Shown piece by piece: positions 53,463 to 61,748 of a stretch of 64,000 bases of DNA (its first letter is position 1; each line of letters starts with the position of its first letter). The DNA comes from Ralstonia insidiosa (GTDB lineage: Bacteria; Pseudomonadota; Gammaproteobacteria; Burkholderiales; Burkholderiaceae). The translations under genes were made by a program, and so were the position numbers. The notes beneath the pieces were generated by a model. The model worked only from the letters and a program-made list of their open reading frames with translations. It had not been told where the DNA came from and made no database searches. Location: assembly GCF_008801405.1 (NCBI RefSeq), contig NZ_VZPV01000002.1, positions 1-64,000 on the forward strand, read 5' to 3'.

Positions 53463-54124
53463 GGCGATGCATTTTCGCGAATGCGGCAGTCCGGGGGTGG
53501 CTGATGTGATAACGGCCGTCCCGCCCCAGAGTGCTCAACAACGCATGCATTGCGTCGGGCGGGTGCGGTGGCGGCCGGCGTGATCCCCGTAACCGGTCTC
53601 GTGGTCTGCAACGCCGGCGGTGGCTGGCAGACCGGTCCGCGCGCATTGCGTGCGCGCGAATCGAGGCGGACTATAGAAGCCGCTGGTTAACGGGGCAATC
53701 CCTTCCCGCGAGGGGACATGGACCATGCGCTCACTCTGGCCCCCTCGTACTCGAAGTCGACGCGAAGGAAACGCGCCCCGCGTCATTCCCGTCAGCGTTT
53801 GTCGCTGTCGTTTGTCGACAGCCGCCCGGCGACGCCGGACATCCGACAACTGTACACCCGGGGCCTGTCGCAGAGCAGCTAACCGTTTGGTTAGGTCGAA
53901 AGGATGCCACGCGCGCCGCAATCGTTTGCCTGATATACGCGCAGGCTTCTCCACATTGTGGATGTCTCCACTTGCAGACAAGCCTTAGGCGATCATCCAG
54001 AAGAACGAGGTCGCGCAAAAAGGGAGCGCACTCCATTACTATTCTTGAAGATCGCTTCGGGGGGCGAGTGAACACGGCGAGCCGATGCGCGTCCAGACGG
54101 CGTGCGCGGCAAGTGGGAGGTTGT
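53463..54124. other. 662-base gap without a clear gene
   Basis: Only weak open frames are seen. Notable sequence signals are a perfect 8-bp GC hairpin (53638-53645 with 53651-53658, no T tract) and a 13-base palindrome TCCACA-T-TGTGGA (53950-53962). The last 15 bases contain GGGAGG for the next gene. A leftward promoter for the cyclase is expected near 53480-53700 but was not identified. Confidence 0.4.
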
Positions 54125-54604
54125 ATGGAATTGAGTTTTGTCGCCCCCGGCACGCAAACGCACCGCTACGCCTTGAAGCTGGCGGGCCTGCCCGAAGGGT
54201 CTGAAGGCACCGAGCCCATCGATCCGGTCTGGATCGACGATGCCCTCACCGCGGCCGTGCGTGTATTTGACGCACACCGCGTGCACTTTGCCGATGCGTA
54301 CTTCGCCTATCGTGCGCGCGATGCGGCGCAGCACCCCGCACATGCAGCGGACGTCGCTCAACCCACACGCGTTGCTGGCGATCTGCACGATGCCACACCG
54401 CTGCTTGCGGATACGTTTGCCATTGCGCAGCTTGCCGCACTTGTCTCGCTAGAGGCCGCGGGCGTAGCCGACATCATCGATGTGCATCTCGTGGTCGAGC
54501 GCCTGCGCGACGATGGCCCAACGCCACCCGCCGACAGCATCGGCGAAGTCACATTCACCACCGACAGCCTCCCGAGCCTACGCAGCGTCGCCAGGCGGCA
54601 CTGA
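54125..54604 (+). CDS. hypothetical protein
   Basis: This 159-residue protein has GGGAGG five bases before its ATG. It has no signal peptide, cysteine or membrane segment. It is Ala/Asp/Val/His-rich, with an acidic character and a probable helical middle (FDAHRVHFADAYFAYRARDAA; PLLADTFAIAQLAALVSLEAAG). The reading frame is also open well upstream of the chosen start. I do not recognise the family. Its last 27 bases overlap the decayed gtrA remnant on the other strand. Confidence 0.55.
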   Translation: MELSFVAPGTQTHRYALKLAGLPEGSEGTEPIDPVWIDDALTAAVRVFDAHRVHFADAYFAYRARDAAQHPAHAADVAQPTRVAGDLHDATPLLADTFAIAQLAALVSLEAAGVADIIDVHLVVERLRDDGPTPPADSIGEVTFTTDSLPSLRSVARRH

Positions 54605-54808
54605 TGACGGTGACGGCCGGGGCGACCTGCCCACGGCCGCGGCATCCCGAAAGGTCCGGTGTCGGTGCACCAGAAAATTGACGACGGTGGTGACGGCCGA
54701 GGCAAACATCTGCGCCATGAGAGACTACGGCCCGCGTGCCAAGCCGATTGCCATGATGGTGGCATTGCGCCCCAGTGCCAGAAACACCACCACGCCAAGT
54801 CGCAACAT
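54578..54808 (-). pseudogene. decayed GtrA-family flippase remnant
   Basis: Reverse-strand reading from 54808 gives MLRLGVVVFLALGRNATIMAIGLARGP, an in-frame TAG at 54727-54725, then SLMAQMFASAVTTVVNFLVHRHRTFRD up to a stop at 54578. Together these resemble the C-terminal half of GtrA membrane proteins, whose last helix ends in NFLxHRxWTF. The N-terminal half is not intact; a fragment resembling it (LGVAFGASG) appears in another frame near 54930. So the gene seems broken by a stop and at least one frameshift. Functional GtrA proteins move lipid-linked sugars in the inner membrane. Confidence 0.5.
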
Positions 54809-55018
54809 CGCGCACGCTGCCCCAGCGACTGACGACTGACGCCCGCCAGGGCGACACCCCCATCTGCACGAGTCTGCGCCGAATCGTGGCAACGATGCGC
54901 ACAACGCCTGCACCCACTCGCCCCGAAAGCGACGCCAAGTGCGCTTTGCGCTTAAAGTTGCGTGACATTTGGCCGTATAAAGTCGTGGGACCCGCGCGGG
55001 TGCGGGTGCGCCATTGCC

Positions 55019-55927
55019 ATGCTTGAACTTCAACCTCTCGACATTCCGCTTGCAATCCCCCTGCCGTGGCCGATGCTGGACGCCGACGGGCAACTGCTCG
55101 TACCCAAAGGCGACGTCATCCACTCACCGGAGGAGATCGACCTGCTGTTCACGCTGCATCGTCCGCATCGTCAGGCGGATGGCTCGCCGCAGCCGGCGCC
55201 CGCTTTTGCCAACACGCAGTTCCCGAACTCGCTGTTCCCCGACATGGGAGGTGAGGACCCCGACGGAGAGCGCAACATCGCCATGGAGCTGCTGGGCCTG
55301 CGCCCAGGTGGCATGCTCACCGTACGCCTGACAGCAGGCGCTGGGCAAAGCAAGGGCGCGGCGCGCGTGATGGGCTACAGCCCGCAGCGCCACCTGCTCA
55401 TCACCATGCCGACCGACAGCGGCCGCGCAGTCATGCCCGTCAAGGACGAACTGCTGGAGATCCACGCGTTCTCGGGCGAGGGCATCGCCAGTTTCGAATG
55501 CACGGTGATGGCGGTGTGCCGCATCCCCTTTGAATACGTCGTGCTGTCACCGCCGCGGCGGATCAAGAACCGCACGTTGCGCAAATCGCTGCGCGTACGC
55601 ACCAACGTGGTCGGCAAGATGCTGGTGAGCGGCGAGCCGCCGCGCATGATTCATATCTCCGATATCAGCACGACAGGGGCGTCATTCCGCTCTGCACATC
55701 GGCTGGAAGTCAGCGGTGCGCCAGCGCGCCTGCGATTTCGGGTGAAGACGCGCGACTACCATTCAGAGCTGGTGGCCGCAACACTCATTCGCAGCGAGAA
55801 GCCCGCCGATTTGCCCAACACCTATCAATACGGCGTGGAATTCATCGAGTTGGTCGCGGCGCAAAAAATGCTGTTGCAGTGCTTCATCTACGAGCAATTG
55901 CTGTGGGGTGGTCAGCGCATGGTGTAA
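55019..55927 (+). CDS. YcgR-like PilZ-domain c-di-GMP receptor
   Basis: This 302-residue protein has an N-terminal YcgR-type domain (about 85-180) and a C-terminal PilZ domain (about 183-300). The two c-di-GMP binding motifs are present: R188-K-S-L-R192 (RxxxR) and D215-I-S-T-T-G220 (D/N-x-S-x-x-G). YcgR homologues brake the flagellar motor when c-di-GMP rises. The first 80 residues (with LDIPLAIPLPWPML) form an extra N-terminal segment of unknown role. A GGDEF-EAL gene and a chemoreceptor gene lie downstream, which fits motility control. Confidence 0.88.
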   Translation: MLELQPLDIPLAIPLPWPMLDADGQLLVPKGDVIHSPEEIDLLFTLHRPHRQADGSPQPAPAFANTQFPNSLFPDMGGEDPDGERNIAMELLGLRPGGMLTVRLTAGAGQSKGAARVMGYSPQRHLLITMPTDSGRAVMPVKDELLEIHAFSGEGIASFECTVMAVCRIPFEYVVLSPPRRIKNRTLRKSLRVRTNVVGKMLVSGEPPRMIHISDISTTGASFRSAHRLEVSGAPARLRFRVKTRDYHSELVAATLIRSEKPADLPNTYQYGVEFIELVAAQKMLLQCFIYEQLLWGGQRMV

Positions 55928-56196
55928 GCCGGGCGCATGCCTGCCGCGACAGCGAAAACGCGCGCCCAAGAAAGCAGCAAGACGGATGTCAATTTCACTT
56001 TTATCTGAATTAATTAACGCTAAATTTATAAAAACGGCGCATGTGATTCCTGCGAAAACCTACCGGGAGTCGGCCACCCGCGCCGGGTTTGGGCTTATGA
56101 TGCCCAACGGTTTGCCGTAACAACGTTGCACAATTGACGGCATGGGCAAACCCGTGCATTTCCGTTTCAAAGGCATTTGCAAGACGATCCCTATTT

Positions 56197-57624
56197 ATGA
56201 GTCGCGCAACATCTGTCGCGCCATCGGGTCTGGATCCCACCTCCGAGTTGCCGGACCGAGAGCGATTCGTCCAACTGTTGGCAGCGATGCCACACGCCGC
56301 ACGGCCCAACGCCGCGCCTGCGAGCGGCGCATTGCTGCTGATTGGACTGGATCATTTTGCCGAGGCGACCAACACGCTGGGGCCCCTTGCGGCACGCGCG
56401 GTCATCGTTGAATGTGCGGCGCGTCTCAAGGCGCTGTGCACGCCCGATACCGATGGCAACGCCCCGATCGTCGGGCGCGTGGGCCACGAAACCTTTGCCA
56501 TTGCCTCGGCTGAATTTGCCTCCGCGCAAGCCGTACACGATCTCGCACGACGTATCTCCGCAGCGCTCACGCGGCCGTTCATTGCGCAAGGGTACGAGCT
56601 GGTCTGCTCGTGCAGCATCGGCATGACGCTGTTCGAGAGCACACCCACGGACGCCGCACGGCTGATCGAGCAGGCAGACCGCGCGCTCTATCACGTGCAG
56701 CACGGCGGCGAGCAAAGCCCCGCACTGTACGCTCCTGCCGCAATGCCGCCGCGTGCCGACGGCGCAGCTGCGACAGACCAGACAACCGACCCCGCCGCCG
56801 AACATCCGCGCCTGGCGGCGCAGCTACGCCACGCGTTGGCACGCCGCCAGTTCAGCCTGAACCTGCAACCGCAGTTGAGCCTGGCCGATGGCAGGATCGT
56901 CGGCTACGAATTTCTCCTGCGCTGGATATCACCTGAACTGGGCGGCGTGGCGCCGGCCGATTTCCTGCCGATCCTGGAGCAGACCGGTGACATCCGCGAG
57001 GTCGGCCGCTGGGTGCTCGACAATGCCGCGCAGATGCTCGCCGGCTTGCAACGCGAAGAATCCGAGCGGTCAGGTCGTGGTGGCCAGCGGCATCAGTCCA
57101 GCGTGCATGCGGCGGTCAACCTGTCGGTGGCGCAATTGCTTGACCCGCAGTTGAGCAACATCGTGCTCGACATTGCTGCACGCCATGCGGTGCCAACGAC
57201 ACGGCTGGTGTTCGAGGTGTCGGAGCACACGCTGCTGCGTGTCAACGGCGCAGCGCGTCAGGCCATCGACGCGCTACATGCGTGCGGTGCGCGCGTGGCC
57301 GTGGAAGACTTTGGGGCGACGGCACACAGCCTGGCGTGCCTGGAAACCTTCCGCCCCGATCAGGTCAAGCTCGACCGGGGCGTCGTCAGTGCGGTGGCCG
57401 ATGCCCACCACGATGGCGCGTTGCAAGAGCTTGTAGCTGCCGCCCATGCTGCCGGTGTGCCCGTTACCGCCACACGCGTGGAAACGGCGGCGCAGCTCCA
57501 AGCGCTGCGTGCCTGCCGTTGCGACGTGCTCCAGGGCTACCTGCTGTCACAACCGTTTCCTGCACGCTGGATCGACGATACGCAAGGTGTGATTGCCGAG
57601 CGCGCGCGCGATCTGATGCCTTAA
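56197..57624 (+). CDS. GGDEF-EAL protein with degenerate motifs
   Basis: This 475-residue protein has a GGDEF-like domain (about 20-180) in which the signature reads G96-H-E-T-F instead of GGDEF, so cyclase activity is unlikely. In the EAL domain (about 205-460) several catalytic positions differ. EAL is E238-F-L, the DDFG element is E370-D-F-G, and the AEGVET element reads A425-T-R-V-E-T, losing an acidic residue. N308, E340, K391 and Q446 seem kept. It may bind c-di-GMP or a protein partner rather than hydrolyse it. It is upstream of a convergent chemoreceptor. Confidence 0.87.
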   Translation: MSRATSVAPSGLDPTSELPDRERFVQLLAAMPHAARPNAAPASGALLLIGLDHFAEATNTLGPLAARAVIVECAARLKALCTPDTDGNAPIVGRVGHETFAIASAEFASAQAVHDLARRISAALTRPFIAQGYELVCSCSIGMTLFESTPTDAARLIEQADRALYHVQHGGEQSPALYAPAAMPPRADGAAATDQTTDPAAEHPRLAAQLRHALARRQFSLNLQPQLSLADGRIVGYEFLLRWISPELGGVAPADFLPILEQTGDIREVGRWVLDNAAQMLAGLQREESERSGRGGQRHQSSVHAAVNLSVAQLLDPQLSNIVLDIAARHAVPTTRLVFEVSEHTLLRVNGAARQAIDALHACGARVAVEDFGATAHSLACLETFRPDQVKLDRGVVSAVADAHHDGALQELVAAAHAAGVPVTATRVETAAQLQALRACRCDVLQGYLLSQPFPARWIDDTQGVIAERARDLMP

Positions 57625-57652
57625 GGCGTATTAAGGCACCACCGCAAAAACA

Positions 57653-57682
57653 AACGCCCTTCCGCGCAAACGGAAGGGCGTT
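57653..57682. terminator. bidirectional intrinsic terminator
   Basis: AACGCCCTTCCG (57653-57664) pairs perfectly with CGGAAGGGCGTT (57671-57682), with A-rich sequence on the left and TTGTTGTTG on the right. It serves the convergent EAL and chemoreceptor genes. Confidence 0.88.
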
Positions 57683-57722
57683 GTTGTTGAAGGCTGAAGC
57701 GCACCGTTGAGGCGCGCGGCAT

Positions 57723-59291
57723 TCAAGCGTGGTTCGTGCGGAAGACCGCAACGGCGCTGCGCAGCGCCTCCGCCTGCTCCTCCAGCGACTCTGCAGCGGC
57801 AGCCGCCTGCTCCACAAGCGCAGCGTTCTGCTGGGTCACCTGATCCATCTGCGTGACAGCCTGGTTGACCTGTTCGATGCCGCTGCTCTGCTCTTCCGAT
57901 GCGGAAGAAATCTCGCCCATGATGTCCGTCACGCGCTTGACGGCCACCACCACTTCCTCGATCACCGTGCCGGCCTCGGCCACCAGGGTCGAACCGTTTT
58001 GCACGCGGCCAACCGAGTCGCCGATCAACTCCTTGATCTCCTTGGCCGCCGTGGCGCTGCGCTGCGCGAGGCTGCGCACTTCGCCGGCCACCACGGCAAA
58101 TCCACGGCCCTGCTCGCCGGCGCGGGCGGCTTCCACTGCCGCGTTCAGCGCCAGGATGTTGGTCTGGAAGGCGATGCCCTCGATCACGCCAATGATGTCG
58201 GCAATCTTCTTGCTGCTGTCGTTGATGCCCGTCATTGTCTCGATGACGCGGCCCACCACCTCACCACCCTTGACGGCGATGTCCGACGCATTGACTGCTA
58301 GCGTGCTGGCCTGACGGGCGTTGTCGGCGTTCTGCTTCACGATGCTGGTCAGCTCTTCCATGCTGGAGGCGGTTTCCTCCAGCGAGCTGGCCTGCTGCTC
58401 CGTGCGCTGCGACAGGTCCGCATTGCCGGCGGCGATCTGCTTGGTGGCGCTGGCAATCGAGTCCGAGCCCGTGCGCACCTGGCCGATGATCTGTTGCAGA
58501 CTCGTCTGCATCGAGGCAACGGCATGCATAAGGCGCGCGGTTTCATCGCGACGGCCGGCAGAAGTCTGCCCTTCCATGCGCGTGGCCAGGTCACCCGAGG
58601 CCATGCGCTCGAACACCTGGATGGCACGCTCCAGCGGACGCACCACAGTGCGGCCCAGCACACTACGCGCCACCACCGACAGCACCAGGGCTGCAGCCAG
58701 CAGGCCCCCCGCAATCCAGATGCTCATGGTGTAGCGCGACTGCGAGTTGTCAAAGCGCGTCTTGCCGTACTTGAAGCGCGCCCCAACCAGCGGCCCCAGC
58801 GCCGTGTCGTAGTCGACAAACAGCTTCGGTACCTGGGTCGTATTCAGCTCGCGGTAGGTCGTCAGGTCGCTGCGCTCGAGCGCCGCAATGGCGGGCTCCA
58901 ACGCCGTCTTCACGAACTTGGTGCGCGCGGCGTCGGCGGCTTGCAACTGGGCGCGATCGGCGTCGGGAATCGGCAACTTCATGAACTCGGCCCACGCGTC
59001 GTTGGCCGTGTTGACCATCGTGTGCGCATCGGCCAGCAGCTTTTTCAGCTCTTCCGGCGACGACACCGAATCAAAATTGGTCAGGTGAATGCGTGCCCAC
59101 AGCAGGTTGATGGTGTCCTTGGCCAACAGGTCGAGCCCCTTGGCGTCTTCCAGGTACACGGCACGCAGGTCGTCATTCGTCGCCCGGCCGGTGGAGATGC
59201 CCGCAAACCCCACCACCGCGATCATCACGGCAAACACCGCAACCAGCATCGTCAATCGCGTCCGAATGCTCGTATCCATCCACTTCCACAT
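57723..59291 (-). CDS. methyl-accepting chemotaxis protein
   Basis: This 522-residue inner-membrane receptor starts MWKWMDTSIRTRL (GGGGGA upstream). It has TM1 (about 10-32), a four-helix-bundle periplasmic sensor (about 33-188), TM2 (about 189-212), HAMP and the signalling helices. The hairpin tip E-G-I-A-F-Q-T-N-I-L-A-L-N-A-A-V-E-A-A-R-A-G-E is conserved. There is no C-terminal NWETF-type CheR-binding pentapeptide (ends VFRTNHA). The sensed ligand is unknown. It is likely a Tsr/Tar-class receptor feeding the flagellar chemotaxis system. Confidence 0.92.
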   Translation of the reverse strand: MWKWMDTSIRTRLTMLVAVFAVMIAVVGFAGISTGRATNDDLRAVYLEDAKGLDLLAKDTINLLWARIHLTNFDSVSSPEELKKLLADAHTMVNTANDAWAEFMKLPIPDADRAQLQAADAARTKFVKTALEPAIAALERSDLTTYRELNTTQVPKLFVDYDTALGPLVGARFKYGKTRFDNSQSRYTMSIWIAGGLLAAALVLSVVARSVLGRTVVRPLERAIQVFERMASGDLATRMEGQTSAGRRDETARLMHAVASMQTSLQQIIGQVRTGSDSIASATKQIAAGNADLSQRTEQQASSLEETASSMEELTSIVKQNADNARQASTLAVNASDIAVKGGEVVGRVIETMTGINDSSKKIADIIGVIEGIAFQTNILALNAAVEAARAGEQGRGFAVVAGEVRSLAQRSATAAKEIKELIGDSVGRVQNGSTLVAEAGTVIEEVVVAVKRVTDIMGEISSASEEQSSGIEQVNQAVTQMDQVTQQNAALVEQAAAAAESLEEQAEALRSAVAVFRTNHA

Positions 59292-59605
59292 ATGTATTCC
59301 CCCGTATGGTTGGCCGTCAGGCGCTGTCTTGTGCTCTTTTTTCCGGCTTCGAAACACCGGTTATCTGGCACCCGTTTCACTCCTGAAATGTCCTAACGGC
59401 AGGGGGCGGCGGAAGTAGAGACCTTCCCCACGAATGTCCGGGATACGCCGCAAGTGATACGAAAGACTGTCAAAAAGATGCGCCTGACGCACCCTCCGTG
59501 TGCGGGGTGGCACTAAAATGCGGGTTGCTCCACCGGATGGGTGGGCAATCACTGGAAACCGTGCAGGATTGCGCGGTAGGCCGCACTACTCACAAGGGGA
59601 TCAAG
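59292..59605. other. 314-base divergent intergenic region
   Basis: This lies between the chemoreceptor and entericidin genes. I see no gene and no clear sigma28 or sigma70 pair; only the two ribosome sites at its ends are convincing. Confidence 0.4.
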
Positions 59606-59746
59606 ATGAAGAAACTGATTGCACTGGTGGCCCTGGGCTGCGCTTTCCTGGCCGGTTGCAACACGATGGCTGGCGTGGGCAAGGACATCCAGTCGGGTGG
59701 CCAGAAGCTGGAAAGCGCTGCCGACAACACCAAGCAGAAGATGTAA
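59606..59746 (+). CDS. entericidin A/B family small lipoprotein
   Basis: This 46-residue protein starts MKKLIALVALGCAFLAGC, with AAGGGG upstream. It has a signal peptide and the lipobox LAGC18. The short mature part NTMAGVGKDIQSGGQKLESAADNTKQKM is typical of entericidins, small membrane lipoproteins tied to stress-induced bacteriolysis or bacteriocin-like function in enterobacteria. It is single-gene with its own terminator. Only the family, not a toxin or antitoxin role, can be assigned here, because a lone ecn gene of this type has uncertain function. Confidence 0.9.
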   Translation: MKKLIALVALGCAFLAGCNTMAGVGKDIQSGGQKLESAADNTKQKM

Positions 59747-59794
59747 TGCAGGATTGGCCGGGGCGATTACCCAGCCAGACTTGAAAGATGCTGC

Positions 59795-59827
59795 AAAAAA
59801 GCGCCACACATCGTGGCGCTTTTTTTG
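59795..59827. terminator. bidirectional intrinsic terminator
   Basis: A6-GCGCCAC (59795-59807), 5-base loop, GTGGCGC-T7 (59813-59827). It serves the convergent entericidin and phospholipase-D-type genes. Confidence 0.93.
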
Positions 59828-59842
59828 CGCCCTACACGCTGC

Positions 59843-61549
59843 CTACAGCAGTTCTTCCGGCGTGAACGGCGCGAGCATCTGAATCCACATGCGCCGGCCC
59901 AGGCTCACGTCCGGCTCGTGGTCGGTCACGATCTCCTGGTCGTTCTCGTAGGTGGTCCAGCGCAGGCGGCCATCCACCTGGGTCACGTGGTAGGCGCTAC
60001 TTCGGGTCGCCGCGTCGAACAACCGCGCCACCGCCTGCGACAGGACCGGGCTATGGATGATCAGCCCCGTTTCCGTATTGAGCCCGACCGAACGCGGGTC
60101 CACGTTCATCGACCCCACAAAGAGCGTACTGCGGTCAACAATGACCGACTTCACGTGCAAGCTCGCCTGCGACGATCGGAACGTGCCGAACATCTTCGGT
60201 CGATCACCCAGCGTCGGACGCAATTCATAAAGCTCGACACCATCGTCCAACAACGCACTGCGGTATTTGGCGTAGCCGACGTGCACGATGGGCGCGTCGG
60301 TCGCGGCCAGCGAGTTGGTCAGCACGCGCAAGTGCACGCCGCGCTCCTGCAGGCCCTTGGCCACCGCCATGCCACGCACACCCGGCACGAAATACGGCGA
60401 GATCAGGATCACCTCGCGCTGGGCCTGGTCAACCTCGTGCATTAGGGTTCGGGCGACGCGCTCCTCGCCGGCGGTAACGTCTTCGCCGGACACCTTGACC
60501 GGGCGATCGACCGTCACCCTTGCCGGTGCCCATTCGAGTCGTAGGCGGTTGCGGGCAATCTGATCCGCCAGGAACCAGTCGCGTGTGGCCGGGCGCAAGG
60601 GCAATGCGTCCGTCTGCGCCGGTGGCTGACCCGCCAGCGTGGAGACAGGCCCCTGCGGGCCGGGTGCGGCATCCATGTCGATGGGCTGTGTGGGCACCTC
60701 AATGTGTTGTGGCGGCGCGGCGGGCTGATCCGGCATCGTCACCGGCGGTGGATAGTTGCCTTCTTTCGGCTCGGGCGGGTGTGCAGTGCTCGGTTCGGGC
60801 GCCAGCGCCTCTACGGGATAGGCGAATTCGCTGTTCCAGTACGCATCAAACGCGGCCGACAATTGCCGCACCGCTGGCCCGGCTGCCAGCACATCCAGGT
60901 CGACGAAATTGGTGGTCTGGTCCTGCGTGAAATACTCCGCGCCAAGGTTACGGCCGCCCGTGACGGCCAACGCGTTGTCGGCGATGAACGCCTTGTTGTG
61001 CATGCGCCGGTTGACGCGGCGGAACTCGGCCACGCCGCTCAGGTAGCGCGTCAGGTTCGACATGCGGCCGCCCGGAAACGGGTTGAACAGCCGCACATCG
61101 ATGTTCTTGTGCGACGAAAACTTGAGGAAGGCGAGGTCGCGCCCATCGCTGTGGAGGTCATCGACCAGCATGCGCACACGCACACCGCGCTCGGCGGCCG
61201 CCCGCACGTGGCGCATCAGCTCGCGCACGGCGTTGTCGCTCGCGATGATGAAGTACTGCAGATCCAGCGTGCGCTCTGCACGGTCAGCCAGCGTGAGCAA
61301 GGTGGCATAGGCTTCCTCCCCGGAGGGGATCAGCCGGAAGCCGGACACATCCGCCGACGGCGCCGCAGCCTGCGCCAGACGCCCGAGCGTGGTGGCCGAT
61401 TCGGCATTGGGCAGCGCGTTGCTGACGGGCCGATCGACATGCTCAGGCAGGCTGGCGCAGCCCGCCAGCCACAGCGCAGCCACCCACGCAAACAAAGCCA
61501 GCCACGCGCGGCGAGTCGTGCACGATGGAATCTGCGGGGGCCCTTGCAT
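59843..61549 (-). CDS. clsC: ClsC-type phospholipase D family lipoprotein
   Basis: This 568-residue protein has a lipobox (LAGC31) and two PLD domains. Two HxKxxxxD motifs are intact: H184-N-K186-A-F-I-A-D191 and H465-V-K467-S-V-I-V-D472. A Pro/Glu-rich insert of about 60 residues (about 250-310) separates the halves. By motif layout it is closest to YmdC/ClsC, which makes cardiolipin from phosphatidylglycerol and phosphatidylethanolamine, but periplasmic lipidation is unusual for that role. It is divergent from clsA. The start is ATG at 61549, with 61585 possible. Confidence 0.8.
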   Translation of the reverse strand: MQGPPQIPSCTTRRAWLALFAWVAALWLAGCASLPEHVDRPVSNALPNAESATTLGRLAQAAAPSADVSGFRLIPSGEEAYATLLTLADRAERTLDLQYFIIASDNAVRELMRHVRAAAERGVRVRMLVDDLHSDGRDLAFLKFSSHKNIDVRLFNPFPGGRMSNLTRYLSGVAEFRRVNRRMHNKAFIADNALAVTGGRNLGAEYFTQDQTTNFVDLDVLAAGPAVRQLSAAFDAYWNSEFAYPVEALAPEPSTAHPPEPKEGNYPPPVTMPDQPAAPPQHIEVPTQPIDMDAAPGPQGPVSTLAGQPPAQTDALPLRPATRDWFLADQIARNRLRLEWAPARVTVDRPVKVSGEDVTAGEERVARTLMHEVDQAQREVILISPYFVPGVRGMAVAKGLQERGVHLRVLTNSLAATDAPIVHVGYAKYRSALLDDGVELYELRPTLGDRPKMFGTFRSSQASLHVKSVIVDRSTLFVGSMNVDPRSVGLNTETGLIIHSPVLSQAVARLFDAATRSSAYHVTQVDGRLRWTTYENDQEIVTDHEPDVSLGRRMWIQMLAPFTPEELL

Positions 61550-61748
61550 GTTCGATGGTGTTCTTTTGCTACCGTTGGTCGACAAGACGGCCTCTGCACA
61601 TCAGCATGCGGCGTGCCACGCCCGCGTGCCTGGTGAGCCTACGCCAGCCATACGGCGCCACTGTATCCGTGTTTGTCCGACGCCACCCGGGGCATGTCAA
61701 AATGCGCACATCGTCGTGTGCCGGGCCGAGCCTTCTTCTCCCACCTCA

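Noticed and set aside
53950..53962. TCCACA-T-TGTGGA palindrome as a replication-origin DnaA box
   Set aside because: Only a single site with partial match; no DnaA-box cluster, no AT-rich unwinding region, no dnaA or repA gene nearby.
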